64,000 bases of DNA from Lepidonotus clava (Eukaryota > Annelida > Polychaeta > Phyllodocida > Polynoidae). The translations under genes were made by a program, and so were the position numbers. The stretch is taken from positions 30,625,659-30,689,658 of the forward strand of contig OW387140.1 in the NCBI GenBank assembly GCA_936440205.1, given 5' to 3'. How positions within the stretch are numbered: the stretch's first letter is position 1; every line of letters starts with the position of its first letter. This document shows, piece after piece, positions 1 to 11,200 of the stretch. The notes beneath the pieces are model-generated. The model saw nothing but the letters and a program-made list of their open reading frames with translations. It was not told where the DNA came from and searched no databases.

Positions 1-442
1 GATTTGTGATTTTCAAATAGATACAACCATTTTTGTCAAGCTACTTTCAAAATCATTGGTGGGCCTTTCATAGCTGGTTGCTATTTCTTTTAACTTTGGG
101 AAACCAGCAGACAAGATCTTAGATGGCCACTAGAAAACATGAAATGAAGAAGAGCCCCTAAGAGAAACGCTGAGTTAACTTTCTATACAAGTTATTCCAA
201 TAGCAAGGTATTTGATTTACAAGATTATTTTTTCACACCAATTTAGAAGTATTAGATGAAATATGATAGTCTAACTAGGTCTCATAGGCAGTTGAATGGT
301 AGTCTATGGAGAATAACCATAAGTTCACTCTGACTGAATGTAGCATAGCAAAATAAAGTCAGAGCCGTTCTCTGACTAGATTTTATTAAATCACAAATCA
401 TTAGAGCAGTTATTAATTTATAATCAAATAACGTTCCACATA

Positions 443-514
443 GGGGCCTTCCATTTAGTACATGCGTACATTTTCAATAATCTCAGACCCCCCTCCCTCC
501 TTGATGTATAAATA
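443..514. repeat. Half copy of a GGGGCCTTCC MITE
   Basis: The segment starts GGGGCCTTCCATTTAGTAC and continues with the CAGACCCCCC block also seen in the complete copy at 35307-35470. The matching right end is missing nearby. A stretch at about 1863-1877 (taaatggaaggcccc) looks like that right end, so the two may be the split ends of one copy interrupted by the SINE and LINE pieces between them, or two separate fragments. Confidence 0.45.
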
Positions 515-867
515 CTTAATAATAATGCTTTTATTGACGATTGATTTGATGCATAACGGCTGACATGATCTACAGACTATAAACATACAGCAGATGGCCT
601 TTGGGCCATTCAACAGATCTACAACTAATAAATGATATACTTCAATCTTGTGGAGACCACACTTTTAACATTTGATATTTAAAACTGTTTTTCATTAACA
701 TGACAAACAGGAAGTCCACACAAATGGTTACACATAATGTGATAGAGTAACAGAATTTTCACTTAGGACATGATCTACATATATATGCCTAACAGATGGC
801 TGTTCAATATAAAAAACCCTTAGGAGCTTTTGACTGCCTCCCAATACCCTTTTCAGCACCCGTCTAC

Positions 868-1105
868 TATTGTGACTTAGAGTCAGAGCACTCACTCGTT
901 GAGATTGGGTCAACCCAGGTTCGAGTCCTGGTGCTGGTGACCTAGATCAAGGCATGGTGACCTAGTTCGAATCTGGTGACCCAATGAAAATGCACACTGA
1001 GATGCCCCCTGCACTTCAGTGCCTCAGTTGTGGCAGGACTTAAGTGGAAGATCAGCGAATATTGAAAGCTGAACTAAGCCTGTAGAAAAACTGGGAAAAA
1101 TAATA
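868..1105 (+). repeat. tRNA-derived SINE-like element
   Basis: It has an A-box-like stretch (tagagtcagagcactc) and a good B box (GGTTCGAGTCC at 918-928) inside a T-arm-like hairpin, followed by an unrelated body of about 150 bp ending A-rich near 1100. The arms outside the T arm do not fold into a cloverleaf, so I read it as a SINE head and not a working tRNA gene. Confidence 0.5.
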
Positions 1106-1184
1106 ATACAGCACCTGCCCCACGTAGTATTTTGACTAGTTTACTGTTTCCTGATTTGAAGGTAGAGTTAGATACTTATGAACC

Positions 1185-1432
1185 TCTCCAAATGGGCTAC
1201 TTCATTTACATTTTCCATAGATAGCATACAGGTATAAAGCTTCTGTCATTCCTGATCATACAAGGGGCATATTCTATCAGGAAGTGATATTCATCTTCCA
1301 TGCCAGGCATTCATAAAATATTATGGCACATTTTACAGGTGCAATGTTCTGGTGGTAGTTTTGGGTAGGAATACCTGCCTCTTTCAATCTCTAGGCTATA
1401 TGCACTGGTTCTGAATCTAGCTATAGAATATT
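1185..1432 (-). mobile_element. LINE 3'-end fragment (RT C-terminus)
   Basis: Minus-strand translation gives FRTSAYSLEIERGRYSYPKL, then a C-x2-C pair (CTCKMC) and EDEYHFLIE. This is the C-terminal region after reverse transcriptase in CR1/L2-type LINEs, where a Cys-rich knuckle precedes the DExHFLxxC signature. At least one in-frame stop is present and nothing upstream (RT core) is nearby, so it is a short dead fragment. Confidence 0.65.
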
Positions 1433-1977
1433 GTAATTTCGGGATGGGAATATCTAAATAGATCTATGATTCATACGGTAGAGTAGATTTAAACAATTTG
1501 TAGGTTCTTAGTTTAGGGTTTTTCTGAGCATCCTCAATGCTTTGATGCCATTCAAGTTAATTTTGTTTCTTAAATTCTATGGAGATCCTTCTGCTGCAAG
1601 ATTCATATTTTGATGAGGGCTTATATCTATTTTCTCAACATTACAATACTGAATATCTTAGGTACCCAAGAATGCTTGTCATGCAGTGTCACTCATATTC
1701 AGCAAAAAAAGAGAGTACATTTTCTTAACTAGTTTTCATCTGACATCCTCTCCAGTCTCTTCTGGTATTTGACGGTCTTGATTTCATTAAGGGCCCTTAT
1801 GGGCATCCTATTAAATTCGCCATAGACTGCAGCTCTAGATATTTGTTTTTTGAGTTGGAGTAACTAAATGGAAGGCCCCACAGATCTATGTCTATGACTA
1901 TGTCTATGTCATTGTGTGAGTCTGTGACTATGAGGCTTGACTTGAGGGGGCCAATGCCACGGTCTGAGTAAGGGGGC

Positions 1978-2281
1978 CAATGATCCATCTGAAGCAGGGC
2001 CAATCGTCCAGTGTTTTTGAGGGGGGGGGGGGGGGGGGGGGGGGGGGCAACAGTCCAGGGGCCAATACAATAGTCCAAACACTCGTTTGAATCTTTGATT
2101 AGCAGGGTTTTACCTTAGGATAGACTGATAGAGTTATTAGTAACAAGTTACCGGGAACTAGTAAAAATTAGCCCGGGCTATTTGAATTGGTGAGCAACTA
2201 GCCCAGGAGCCAGCGACCCCCCCCCCCCCCCCCCCTCAAAAACACTGGACGATTGGCCCTGCTTCAGATGGATCATTGCCT
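1978..2281. repeat. Inverted repeat with G-run and C-run arms
   Basis: About 45 bp at 1978-2020 (ending gtccagtgtttttga) returns as its reverse complement at 2236-2281. The left arm continues into 27 consecutive G (2021-2047) and the right arm is preceded by 19 consecutive C (2217-2235). The arms could pair over roughly 65 bp with a loop of about 170 bp. This may be a MITE or an inverted duplication. Homopolymer lengths are likely uncertain in the assembly. Confidence 0.75.
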
Positions 2282-2494
2282 TCAGAATATGATAATTAGA
2301 TCTACAATTTTAACTAATCATAAGGATTAGTGAACCTTAATTGGATCTGGGCTAGTGGAAGACATCACCACTAGTCCGGTGTACTAGCGGCTAATAGTTA
2401 AGGAAAACCCCCGATTAGGGAGTGAATCACAGACAGACTCAGTGTCTGTCGGGTAGCAAACATGCTGGTTGAGCGATATTAAAGTGTTATTTAC

Positions 2495-2589
2495 CTTGCC
2501 ACCTCCTGGTGATAGTCGTAGTTCTCATCTTGCACGACCCACTCTATTTTCCCCGTGATAGGACTACGTCTGGATACAAAGACACTCAT
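2495..2589 (-). CDS. PRMT7: PRMT7 first coding exon (protein arginine methyltransferase 7)
   Basis: Minus-strand translation from the ATG at 2589 reads MSVFVSRRSPITGKIEW, followed by VVQDENYDYHQEVA and a split Arg codon. It lines up with the animal PRMT7 N-terminus (SRANPTTGSVEW, then EDEHYDYHQEIAR). PRMT7 is the type III enzyme that makes monomethyl-arginine on proteins from S-adenosylmethionine. The exon ends at 2495 before a GTAAAT donor in phase 2. The methyltransferase motifs and remaining exons lie beyond the left edge; none is visible at 1-2460. An in-frame upstream ATG at 2643 would add 18 residues (MFLRRLLGQVAGEYCRRN), possibly a presequence. I prefer 2589 because it matches the family start. 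The gene is head to head with the module gene. Confidence 0.85.
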
Positions 2590-2710
2590 ATTCCTTCTGC
2601 AATATTCCCCTGCCACCTGTCCAAGTAATCGCCTCAGAAACATAGACTGTCTTCTTCACGTGCGCGGCCGCTTGCTTTTCCACAGGCTGTTTATCGGCCG
2701 ATGATAATGT
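2590..2710. promoter_or_regulatory. Probable bidirectional promoter, PRMT7 / module gene
   Basis: The short gap between the divergent PRMT7 exon and the putative plus-strand UTR exon is the most CpG-rich part of the left end. It holds CACGTG (E-box), GCGGCCGC and CGGCCG. No TATA box is evident. The promoter role is inferred from the divergent layout and base composition only. Confidence 0.4.
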
Positions 2711-2773
2711 AGTCCACGGGCACTTTGAACGGGCACCTGCAGCGAACCGAAGCCCAGCGAAATCTTCGCAAAG
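2700..2773 (+). other. Probable 5' UTR exon of the module gene
   Basis: A GC-rich segment ends at AAAG followed by GTAGGT (donor at 2774). The first coding-bearing exon has a strong acceptor (pyrimidine tract, then CCCTTTACAG ending at 5254). The transcription start is not defined. A related stretch (cgggcacctgcagc) recurs at 4645, so part of this may be a small repeat. Confidence 0.4.
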
Positions 2774-5254
2774 GTAGGTGTCATTGGAAGGTTTTCCCGT
2801 AAGTAGTTTTAGCCAATCTTACAATTTCGAGTTGATTCTAACAATTCTGACTTTGTATTTCTAAAACTAGATATAAAAAACATGCTTTGAATTAATAACA
2901 GGTCCAAAAAGGATCTATTGCTTTTAGTGTTAGAAGAAATACATGGGCCCAAAATTAACTGTTACACCGAAAAATGGCCGCGCCCTGTTGTGTGTGTTCT
3001 TGTAAGTGTCTTACCTATATAAATTCGGTTCATCTCTACGTTTGACGTTTATTTGGGACTCAAACGTTAGTATAAGTACTTAAACATCTTTCTACAAGTT
3101 AGCTCTATGATAACAGTTTTGTAATACAAAGATTGCAAGAACAATGGCAACTGTGTGTGTGACTACTTGAGTTCAGGGCTTGAGTTGAACTTGAAGTGTG
3201 GGGCGGGCTTAGCTCTGACAGCCCCCTCTCCCGTGATCTGTTGTCGTTGATACTTATAACTACCATCGTTACATTCGGCTAGGGCGGGCTAAGTTAGGCC
3301 TAGGGTAGATCTAAATTTTAATAATTCTAATAATAGCCATTATAACGTTAGTATTGTAGAGTATAATTTAGGCCATTACATAAACATAGATCTACATATC
3401 ATTTGGATATGGAACATTCTGTAGACTCTAAATTGTAATGTAATATATATTGCCGAAACACAATTCTCGATGCTGCCCAAGGCCGCAGGGAAAAAGGGGA
3501 AAAAAAGGGGAATTTTTTTGGGGGGCCAAAACACCGGGAAAACAATGAATTTCATTTGGCCAGGTTCTGAAATTCCTGATTCTCAAGATAGACCATTAGT
3601 AATGGCATTACTATTAGTAGGATTCTAGTTTTTGTTGTTGGGTTGTCCAAAAAGTTTTCTGCATGCAGAGGCTTTTAAATTTCAACAACTTGTTGAATAT
3701 CACACAGGGGAAAATTGCTGTGGGACAGGGAAATCTCAGGGGGAAAACACAGGGAATTTGAAAATGGAATTTCGGTTGGTAGATCTACCCTGAGTAGATC
3801 TATAGTGCACAAAATCTCTAGGCCAGCCAGGCAGAATTGATGTTATAGCAATACATCTATAAATTCATATAGTCTACGCCATGATAATGAAACTTGTGTG
3901 CAAATAAAGTAACACCAATAGATAGATGGCCTTGATGCCATCATTATGGTGAACGCCCTTAGTAAAGATTTTTATTAACAATAAATTTGGATAAACAGGA
4001 TAAACACAGGTAACTTGGTGGAAATCATTGGACCTGTCTGGTAGACTTGTCAGTTCGGAACTGAGTAACTAACAGCAACACCTGTTAATAAATGAAAGGG
4101 TAGTTCAATTACTAGTCACTAGAGGGGGTAGCCTACCACTTGCTGCTCCCTCTACTTTACTATTTCAACAGGTCTCCCATGATTTATACATTTACCTCAT
4201 AACAGATAATATACAACTGCATAAGATACCATCAATAGTGACAATAATCCAATAAACGAAAAGTTTGTTTTTGGCATTGAGCTTGTCAATGTTAAAACGA
4301 GACTGCTCATTTAGATGAAACTTTGGAAACTTTTGGAATAATCTAGTCTACCTGTTGAAATCAAGAACTGTATTAACGGTGTTAACAAATTCTAATTTAA
4401 ATTACAAACCAATAGAATGTACAAGTCTTTCGATGAAGGAATTATTTAATTATATGTAACACATTTTTTGTAAACTTGATCTGGTAGACCAAGGGTTACC
4501 TCTGAAGTAATCTTTCAATAACAAACTTTTTTTCCAGTCACTTAAACTTTTCCAGAGATCTGTAAGAGGAGCGGATAATGATTATTATTGATTCTCAAAG
4601 TTGTTATGATAAAACTAAAAGTAAGATTTACGAAATGATGAGCGGGCACCTGCAGCATACCGAAACCAAGCGAAATTCTCATCATATGGATATGACAGAT
4701 TGCCACTCAGTGGATATAGATCTATGATATTGATAACCCTATGCCCCCAACTGGGTCATCAAAGGCCGGGTGTGTGGTTTCCTTTCTATGGGACATTGCA
4801 CATGAAAGACCCTCTGCCACTCTTCGAAACGAGTAGGGTATCACACCCGGTGGCAGGTTTCTTCTAAATCATATCATATATATGATCACCCATAAGCTGA
4901 AAAGAATTACCTTGTACAGTCTGGAAAGAACCTTGTGTGGTTGGCCGGACATTAAACTCCCCGACAAACAAACAAACTCAAAATTGTTATGATAAAAGTT
5001 ATGATGTCAAAATCAAATTTATAAAAGTACATTAACTAACATTACTAGTTTGGGGGACCCAGACTTCTTGTTTCCGGCAGGAATAGTCGTAGAAAAAGAT
5101 CTCCAGTATCAAAAGGCCAATATGCCTCAGTTTTAAAGGGGCCATCTCCAGAAATCAGTGGGACAATAAACTTTAAGATCTTCCAGTTTGGGCTTTAATT
5201 TATAAAAATCACAATTATTATATTTGTTCTCATTGTACATTTTTCCCTTTACAG
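2774..5254 (+). other. Putative intron 1, non-coding
   Basis: The stretch is AT-rich with no supported ORF. It contains G/A-rich purine stretches at 3480-3560 and 3710-3770 and one SINE at 4741-4979. Nothing else was recognised. Confidence 0.4.
4741..4979 (+). repeat. SINE family S2 copy (CAAA tail)
   Basis: It carries the S2 signature blocks: gggtcatcaaaggccggg, tttctatgggacattgcaca, gagtagggta, ggtggcaggtttctt, tacagtctggaaagaac, ggttggccggacattaaac, and a (CAAA)n tail. The same blocks in the same order occur at 44745-45112 and 61965-62190. The tRNA-like head is mostly missing here. Confidence 0.75.
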
Positions 5255-8200
5255 AAACACTGTCGAGGCCTACTCATTTTGGCGCAGCTGGCATAACAAT
5301 AAAATTGCCAGCTGAATAACAACCCTCTAGAGCTCTAACAATGAAACGTGTAAAAAGTGATCAGCCTCATGGGCGTCCAAAAAAGAAACATATTTGCCAT
5401 GATAAACCTCCAGCCCAACCTTCGCAACCTACAGATATTCCAAGTGCTGTCTTCTGGTAAGGTTTCAACAAATTCTGAAAAAAAAAAATGTTTGTAAAAA
5501 GTAGCAAAATATAGATTAAAATGCGGTCCGGAAAGGTGAGCTTCGTTTCTGATTTCCGTCTATCATAAATCTATTTGTTTGGAAATTTTGTTTGTATCTC
5601 TTAATACATTTTATTCCGATAAGTTTCCATAGTTTACCGCGTTTGTAAGAAACATCAATAAAGAAATCATTATAGGGCCAACACCCCTCAAAGTAGTCTC
5701 ATATTATTTTTCATCTTTGTGAAGAATTCATGTGTATTGTAAAAGTAAATTATGATGATTTGTGTTAAGTTGTTCCCAGAGTTTATAATAAACTAATGGT
5801 GATGATTATGTTCATATATGTCTAAAAATATCCGTTGTTCAGATAGATGGAGGTTATGAAACTAATTGGAACGAAAATGATGATTTATGTTTTCCATTTT
5901 CAGGCTACTTTCTAATCTGACATACGGAAATGACTCCACGTCATTTGTAGACATCTACGCGAGATATGCCGCGGAAAACCCAACACCCATGGGAACGAGG
6001 TGGTTTTCTAAATTAATATGCAAAGTATTCCCGGGTATAAAGTGGGAACAAGCACCAACAAAAATAGTGACTACTGCAACAAGACTCTACGAAGGTAGGG
6101 CCAGGCTTAAAAAAATATTTGTTTCCTGTCCAGCGCCCGACTGACTTTTTGAGGGCCCACTAGAGACTTTTTTTTTCAGATTTTCGGATTTTTTTTATAT
6201 TTTAACAAAAGTCGTAGTTAAAACCTTACCCAAAAAAAAATTATAAAAAATATATTATTTCCCGACCTCCCGACTGGTTTTTTTTCCTGCCCACCCGGTG
6301 GACAGGAAACACATTTTTTTTTAGGGTGGCCTAATTTATAGTGCACACGATTTACATATCTGCTTGACCAAGTGTATTCATAAAAACTTTCAGTCATCTC
6401 CAACACGTCGCAGTGCTGTAATAGTCATGTAAGAGTACATCACTTCGGTAAAACATGACATCGATTATGTTATAATTGATGGTGTAAGTAATGACAATAC
6501 ATAGATACAAATAGTTACAAAAATATGTTTAAAAAAGGTTCATGTGCATGTTATACAACTTCTTTTTCTTCTTTATAGGTATCTCTATGGAAATGTCACC
6601 TCCAATCCCTTTCCAACATGTTGCAAATTTGTTTGAGGAACATGGTTACATGGTTTCCATTCATGATGAGTGTGTTACTGCTGAAGTCAGCTCAGACATA
6701 CAGAGCGATGGATTTCAGCCCATTAAAAAGATTACTTTCTGGGAGTCTGGAACTTACAAGGTAAAATAAATAATGCTTTTTACCTTTAGTAGGGCATCAT
6801 GTGTCATTCCGTGTGACTTTTGTGATGAAATTATGACACATATCTAGTTATGTTGGAGGGACCCTCAGGTACTAGAAAATGGTTGGTGGCAGTCTGGGAT
6901 ATTGCTCTGGTTGCCATGGCAACCATTTGAAGTGAAAAATGGGGGAAAATCAGAAATATGGTATTTTCATTTTTCTCAGGTATATAATTAAATTAAAGCA
7001 GGAATCTAACTTTGGAATCATAAAGGGGCACTGGGGCCCTAATATCTAACATGGTTTCTGTTTAAATCTGAAGGTCGTTTCAAGGTCAAAACCCAAGGTC
7101 AAGGTCATTTTTTGGCCTTTTTTTCTCTTAGACTTGATAACATTCCATTCCACAGCAAGGGATATGAACAAAAAGGGATATATCATAGTGAAGATGAAAG
7201 CCAAAGTCAAGACCTTTAATTTGATACCTCTCTGATGTCCCTAGCTATAGTAGAAGTATCAGAATCTCTACTGCGAAAGAGGTATGTTCCCCATCTGACT
7301 GGGCTTTTCATAGGCCAGATGACCTTGGTAACCATGATGTATGGTGTCATAATGCACTCATCAATAGTGGTTTTCATGCCACAGCTTTGTTAATATCTAA
7401 GATAGAAATGCAACCAAGGTATCCAATTGAAGCATTAAATTAGTGCTATCGCCTGAACAAGTTAGATTTGATTTTAGGGTAAGATGGTTGCCATGGTAAC
7501 CAGAACAATTATGAAAAATGCCAATTTTTTCCCCATTTTTCTACTGAATGCCGGATATCTTCACTGCTTATTTAGATAGCAAAGCAACCAGGGTGTCAAA
7601 TTGAAGCATTTGATGGGTGCTATTGCAAGGAAGTGCAAAATTTGATTTTAGAGTGAGTTGGTTGCCATGGTAACCAGAACAATAATTAAAAATGCCAATT
7701 TTTTCCCCGTTTTTCATCTGAATACCCCATATCTTCACTGCTTATTAAGATAGCAATGCAACCAGGGTGTCAAATTGAAGCATCTGATGAGTGCTATTGC
7801 AAGGAAGTGCAAAATTTGATTTTAGAGTGAGTTGGTTGCCATGGTAACCAGAACAATAATGCAAAAACGCCATTTTTGTCCCCATTTTTCTTCTGAATGT
7901 CCCATATCTTCATGGCCTATTAAGATAGCAATGCAACCATGGTGTCAAATTGAAGTATTTGATGGGTGCTATTGCAATGAAGTACAAAATTTGATTTTAG
8001 GGTGAGATGGTTGCCATGGTAACCAGAACAATTATGAAAAATGCCAATTTTTTCCCAATTTTTCTACTGAATGCCGGATATCTTCACTGCTTATTACGAT
8101 AACAATGCAACCAGGGTGTCAAATTGAAGTATTTAATGAGTGCTATTGCAAGGAAGTGCAAACTTTGGTTTTAGAGTGAGTTGGTTGCCATGGTTACCAG

Positions 8201-11200
8201 AATGTTTGTCAAAAATTGCTGTTTTTTCCTGTTTTTTTCTTCTGAATGCCCCATATCTTCACTGCTTATTAAGATAGCAATGCAACCAGGTTGTCAAATT
8301 GAAATATTTAATCAGTGCTATTGTATGGAAGAGCTAGTACTAGTAGTACTTTATTTTAGAGTGAGTTGGTTACCATGGTTACCAGTTGTTTTTTGATTGA
8401 AAATAACAACTTTGTCCATGTTTTCCTTCTCAATGTTCTATATCTTCATTGTTGATTAAGATAGATAAGCAATCAGGGTGCCAAACTGAAGTATTTAATT
8501 AGTGCTATTGTGTAGAAGTACTAATTTCAATTTTAGAGTCAGTCTTTCCTCAACGTACTGTATCTTCGAATTCACCGATAATTAAGATAGAAAAATAGGC
8601 AACGTGTGGTTGTACCATCTTTATATTCATTAAAATTCTCATCAGAGTTTAGATAATCAATAAATCATACAGATACCTTGTTCATACAAGTAGGAATATG
8701 AATATTTGGATTTAGTTCATTATCTTCACTGATTTTGATCTGGATTTAATTTTTATCAGGTATTATTAGGTGTTACTTAGTATTTATTCCTCCTGGCATC
8801 TTGGGAACTTTAGGTACAAGTATGGTACAAATGGTGCACATCATTGGTATACATGTACATGGGGTCAGGAAAGGGTTAATGAGTGCTTTTATGGAAATGC
8901 TAAGTTTGTCTCAAGGATAATTTGATCATACTTACCAAATTTATTTTGTTTCCCTATTTTCTATCAGAATTTATAGGGTCTACAACATATTATTTTCTAT
9001 TCCTAAGAATAATATCTACATAACCTGATATATAGATGAAGTGACATACAAATAATCCTTTCTGTAAAAAATATTTCTGGCTTGTAAAATGAAACATATC
9101 CACAAGATATGTATGTAGGAATATGGGGTCTTCCATTAAGTACATACGCACCAAAGGGGAAGAGGGGGTCTGAGAATTTTGGAAATTTGCATATGTTCCT
9201 ATACAAATCCAATGCGTATTTTAGCCTAAGAAGGGGTTGGGGTCCTAGAATTTTGGAAATTTTGCATACATACTAAATTCATTCCAATTCTTTACCCCTC
9301 CCAATAATATGGACTCATGAGAACCTGCTCCTTGGCTGAAAAATCTAGCTTAAATTTCACTTTGCCACTGTTTCTCAAGTTTCTGCCCTCAATCCTCTAC
9401 TCAACATCCACTAAATCTAGAGAGAGTTTGTACATCATTTTAAGTAAAATAGTGTCCTATCTATGATCTAGCTTGTCAAGTTTTAATTCCTTGTGAAGTA
9501 CAGTAGAGACCCACCTAACGATCACTTCACTAAGGAGACCACCTCTCTTAAAGACCACTTTTTGTTCAGAATGGAATATTTTCCTCTATTTCATGTTTGA
9601 TTTAACTTCAATAATAGGACTGGTCTCTAAGTGAGGGCCTCACTAAAAGACCACCTAAAATCCAGTCCCAAATAATGATTTAACCCCCATAATGCGACCA
9701 CTGCAACCCTCCTACCAGTCACCCATACACTCCCAACACCCCTGCCAGCCTCAGCCCTTTGTGGGAAGTCCTCTCACTCACCCCCACCCTTTCCACACCT
9801 CTGCCGGCCTCAGCCCTTAGTAAGGAGTCCTCTCACTCACCCCCACCCTCTCCACACCTCTGCAGGCCTCAGCCCTTAGTAAAAAGTCCTCTCACTCACC
9901 CCCGACCTCTCCACACTTCTGCCGGCCTCAGTCCTTTGTGGGAAGTCCTACCAGTCACCCCCCAACCTATCCACTCACCTGCCGGCCTCAGCCCTATGGG
10001 GAGTCCTTCCAGTCATCCCCTGACCTATCCACACCTCTGCCGGCCTCAGCTCTTTTTATTATTCCTTATGTTTTGAAATATGAAAAACATAACTAAGGCT
10101 TAAATCAAACTTCTGAGACAAGTTTCCCTTTTTACATAAATACGAATTTCGTTAACCCTTTAGACTCCAATATGGCCAGGGCTGCCCGAGGGTGTATTCC
10201 CAATCTGGCCGTAGCCTATTCAACACATCGAAAGGGCAAATATATATTGTTTTAAAGCCGATTAAAATCAATGCTTCATCTCTAAGATTTTGATTTACAG
10301 GGATGAGTTTACCTTTGAACTTGCTCAATTACAAGAAAGTTAGGGAAATCTCAAGGGAAATCCATGGAAATCCTGGGGAAATCTAGCTATTTACAATCAC
10401 AATATGTGGGGTCTAATGGGTTAATCATTGAGGCATTATGAAGTGATAAATCCTTGTTAAAGGCAACCACCTCACATAAAGACCACTTTCAGCTAAGTCC
10501 CTTAGGTGGTTGCATAAGAGAGTTTCTACTGTAAATCCATTTCTTCATTAGAGATATATCTATTCTTTAATACAATAGCCTTAATAGCTCTATTCTGAAG
10601 CTGTTAGAAATGCATCTTTTAAATGAAATATGAACCATATCTGCAAATGCTTGTCTTTTTTTGAAAAAAACATTTTCCAATATGAAAAGGTTTCAATTCT
10701 AGCTGATGACAGGTCACTAAAGAGGCCTTATTTGTATAACATAACAGGTTTCCTTAACCACCCACTGGTCATAGTCCATTGGCCCTACTAAGCCCCAGTC
10801 AAGGCAGTTTTGCTCTACCCATACCATGTAGATTTGTTTGTTCAACCTCCACTAGCCCATGATGCCCAACTTGGGTTAGGGAAAGAGCCATCTAATCATA
10901 TGGGCTTATATGATCCTAAGATGCTGGACATTGTGTCATTGAATACATATAACTTCACCAACCTTATCCTTTGTGCAATCTTTGTTCAGAGTCATATGAT
11001 ATCAGAAAATCTAGATAGTATTTTTGTATGATATACACAACATACAAGGTTATTTGTAAATGTAGTCAATGATAAACCTGCCACTCGTATTTAAAAAGGA
11101 AGAGATCTTTAGCCAATATGTGGAAATATAATCTTGATTTTTTCCAACCTGTGACCAGTTTCATAACAAAGTTCCGTATCTATGGGAGGTTATGTGAGCT

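Noticed and set aside
888-945. tRNA gene
   Set aside because: It has a B box and T-arm-like stem but no acceptor stem or anticodon arm; it fits a SINE head.
6218-6406. 62-residue ORF on the minus strand between exons 2 and 3
   Set aside because: AT-rich, no homology, antisense to the intron of the module gene.
9759-10076. 105-residue Pro/Ser/His-rich ORF
   Set aside because: It is the translation of a 60-bp minisatellite in the foldback loop.
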